Assembly (NCBI GenBank): GCA_027070475.1
Contig: JALXDT010000124.1
Coordinates: forward strand, 1-6,444
Length of the DNA stretch: 6,444 bases
DNA from: Candidatus Aminicenantota bacterium
Lineage (GTDB): Bacteria; Acidobacteriota; Aminicenantia; JAMOAD01
Direction: 5' to 3'
Made by a program: the position numbers and the translations under genes. Positions 6,085 through 6,444 of this stretch are shown here, in pieces. Under the pieces are notes generated by a model. It searched no databases and had not been told where the DNA came from. It was given only the letters and a program-made list of their open reading frames with translations. The first letter of the stretch is position 1. Each line of letters starts with the position of its first letter.

Positions 6085-6111
6085 TTGTCGCTATGCTCCA
6101 ATTCCCCCTCA

Positions 6112-6123
6112 CACTATCTTTTT
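6112..6123 (+). repeat. Possible left-arm fragment of a fourth repeat copy (D)
   Basis: CACTATCTTTTT is identical to the corresponding left arm of copies A and B and follows copy C after a linker that shares GCTATGC with the A-B linker. After it the family sequence stops and unrelated DNA begins. Twelve AT-rich bases alone are weak; the matching linker and position support the reading. Confidence 0.45.
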
Positions 6124-6232
6124 GTTAGCATTGGGCACCTGTAGGGGCAATTCATGAATTGTCCCTACAATATTAATTGCCGGTCATTATTTTTTATTTT
6201 GAAATTTTAAAAAAATGAATAGTCGCTAACAA
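6122..6232. repeat. 111-bp segment bounded by TTGTTAGC / GCTAACAA
   Basis: Perfect 8-bp ends in inverted orientation (6122-6129 and 6225-6232) begin exactly where the copy D fragment breaks off. Inside are the 30-bp palindrome at 6140-6169 and a loosely self-complementary AT-rich stretch at about 6185-6218. It may be a small element inserted into copy D, but no target duplication is visible. Confidence 0.35.
6140..6169. repeat. 30-bp near-perfect palindrome (GTAGGGGC type)
   Basis: TGTAGGGGCAATTC, two bases, then GAATTGTCCCTACA. Thirteen of fourteen positions are Watson-Crick and the other is G-T, which pairs as G-U in a + strand RNA. Palindromes with a GTAGGGGC start and a variable centre are, from general knowledge, dispersed intergenic repeats in many bacterial genomes. 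No T-run follows on either side, so it is not a standard terminator. Confidence 0.75.
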
Positions 6233-6344
6233 GAAATAACCATATTCCTTATGATTAGCTCAGAGGGCTCAATGCCCAATACTCAGGGCTGTTATGGCCT
6301 GCCTCCCTATAAACACTATTATAGTATGCAAATAGTCTTTAATT
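6233..6344. other. Non-coding stretch without assignable function
   Basis: No gene is supported. It contains TGCCCAAT (6273-6280), the complement of ATTGGGCA (6130-6137) left of the palindrome, and a small local hairpin GGGC-TCAAT-GCCC nearby. It ends at the sharp breakpoint of the toxin duplication. Confidence 0.5.
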
Positions 6345-6444
6345 CCCGTTTATTTGATTTTTTTATTTATAAATATCTTTCCTATGCCCTACTCTCAATA
6401 CTACTATCTTATCTTCATCAATATCAAACACTACTCTATAACTC
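6345..6444. repeat. Exact 100-bp direct repeat, right copy
   Basis: Identical to 5474-5573 up to the window edge, so the true length of the duplication is at least 100 bp and not bounded on the right. Confidence 0.95.
6363..6444 (-). CDS. Second RelE/ParE-family toxin, C-terminal part only
   Basis: Stop codon at 6363-6365 and 26 complete upstream codons, identical in DNA and protein to residues 61-86 of the toxin at 5492-5752, including the G-H-R-K-D-I-Y end. The 5' part, and any antitoxin, lie beyond the right edge. Whether this copy is intact cannot be seen. Perfect identity suggests a recent duplication or gene conversion. Confidence 0.85.
   Translation of the reverse strand, partial: SYRVVFDIDEDKIVVLRVGHRKDIYK

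Noticed and set aside
6253..6270. TTAGCTCAGAGGGCT looks like the D-arm of a tRNA
   Set aside because: There is no matching acceptor stem, anticodon arm or TTCRA-type T-arm at the right distances.

Overview
This is an AT-rich, intergenic-repeat-rich stretch of a bacterial chromosome in which every recognisable gene lies on the minus strand. A KdsC-type phosphatase (Kdo synthesis) and two exported proteins point to a Gram-negative, lipopolysaccharide-making bacterium. The low GC, the tandem toxin-antitoxin genes and the scattered structured repeats fit several thermophilic or candidate-phylum lineages, but I cannot name the organism from sequence alone.

Positions 1-5025 hold a tightly packed four-gene operon read right to left: (i) a secreted DUF3857/transglutaminase-like protein with an intact Cys-His-Asp triad (3082-5025); (ii) a paralogue in which the catalytic Cys and His are replaced by Leu and Tyr (1160-3085); (iii) kdsC (579-1163); (iv) a membrane methyltransferase of the ICMT/PEMT type, cut by the left edge (1-582). 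All three junctions are 4-nt ATGA overlaps, so the genes are probably translationally coupled. The pairing of an apparently active and an apparently dead paralogue is the main protein-level observation.

Positions 5026-5491 and 5931-6362 contain no genes that I can support but much structure. Three copies (A, B, C) of a ~107-bp repeat have 15-bp terminal inverted repeats and conserved internal pairing. In copies A and C the base changes keep the pairing only if the + strand is the RNA. A fourth copy (D) may survive as a fragment of its left arm. Two other ~100-bp segments are bounded by short inverted repeats, and there is a 30-bp near-perfect palindrome. Copies A and C each have a likely minus-strand promoter directly against their left end. 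The flanks resemble each other, so the mobile or duplicated unit may include the promoter.

Positions 5492-5930 carry a RelE/ParE-type toxin with its upstream antitoxin, overlapping by 20 bp, driven by a good sigma70-like promoter whose -35 box lies in a palindrome. The last 100 bases of the window are identical to the 3' end of this toxin gene, so a second, recently duplicated toxin gene begins there and runs off the right edge.
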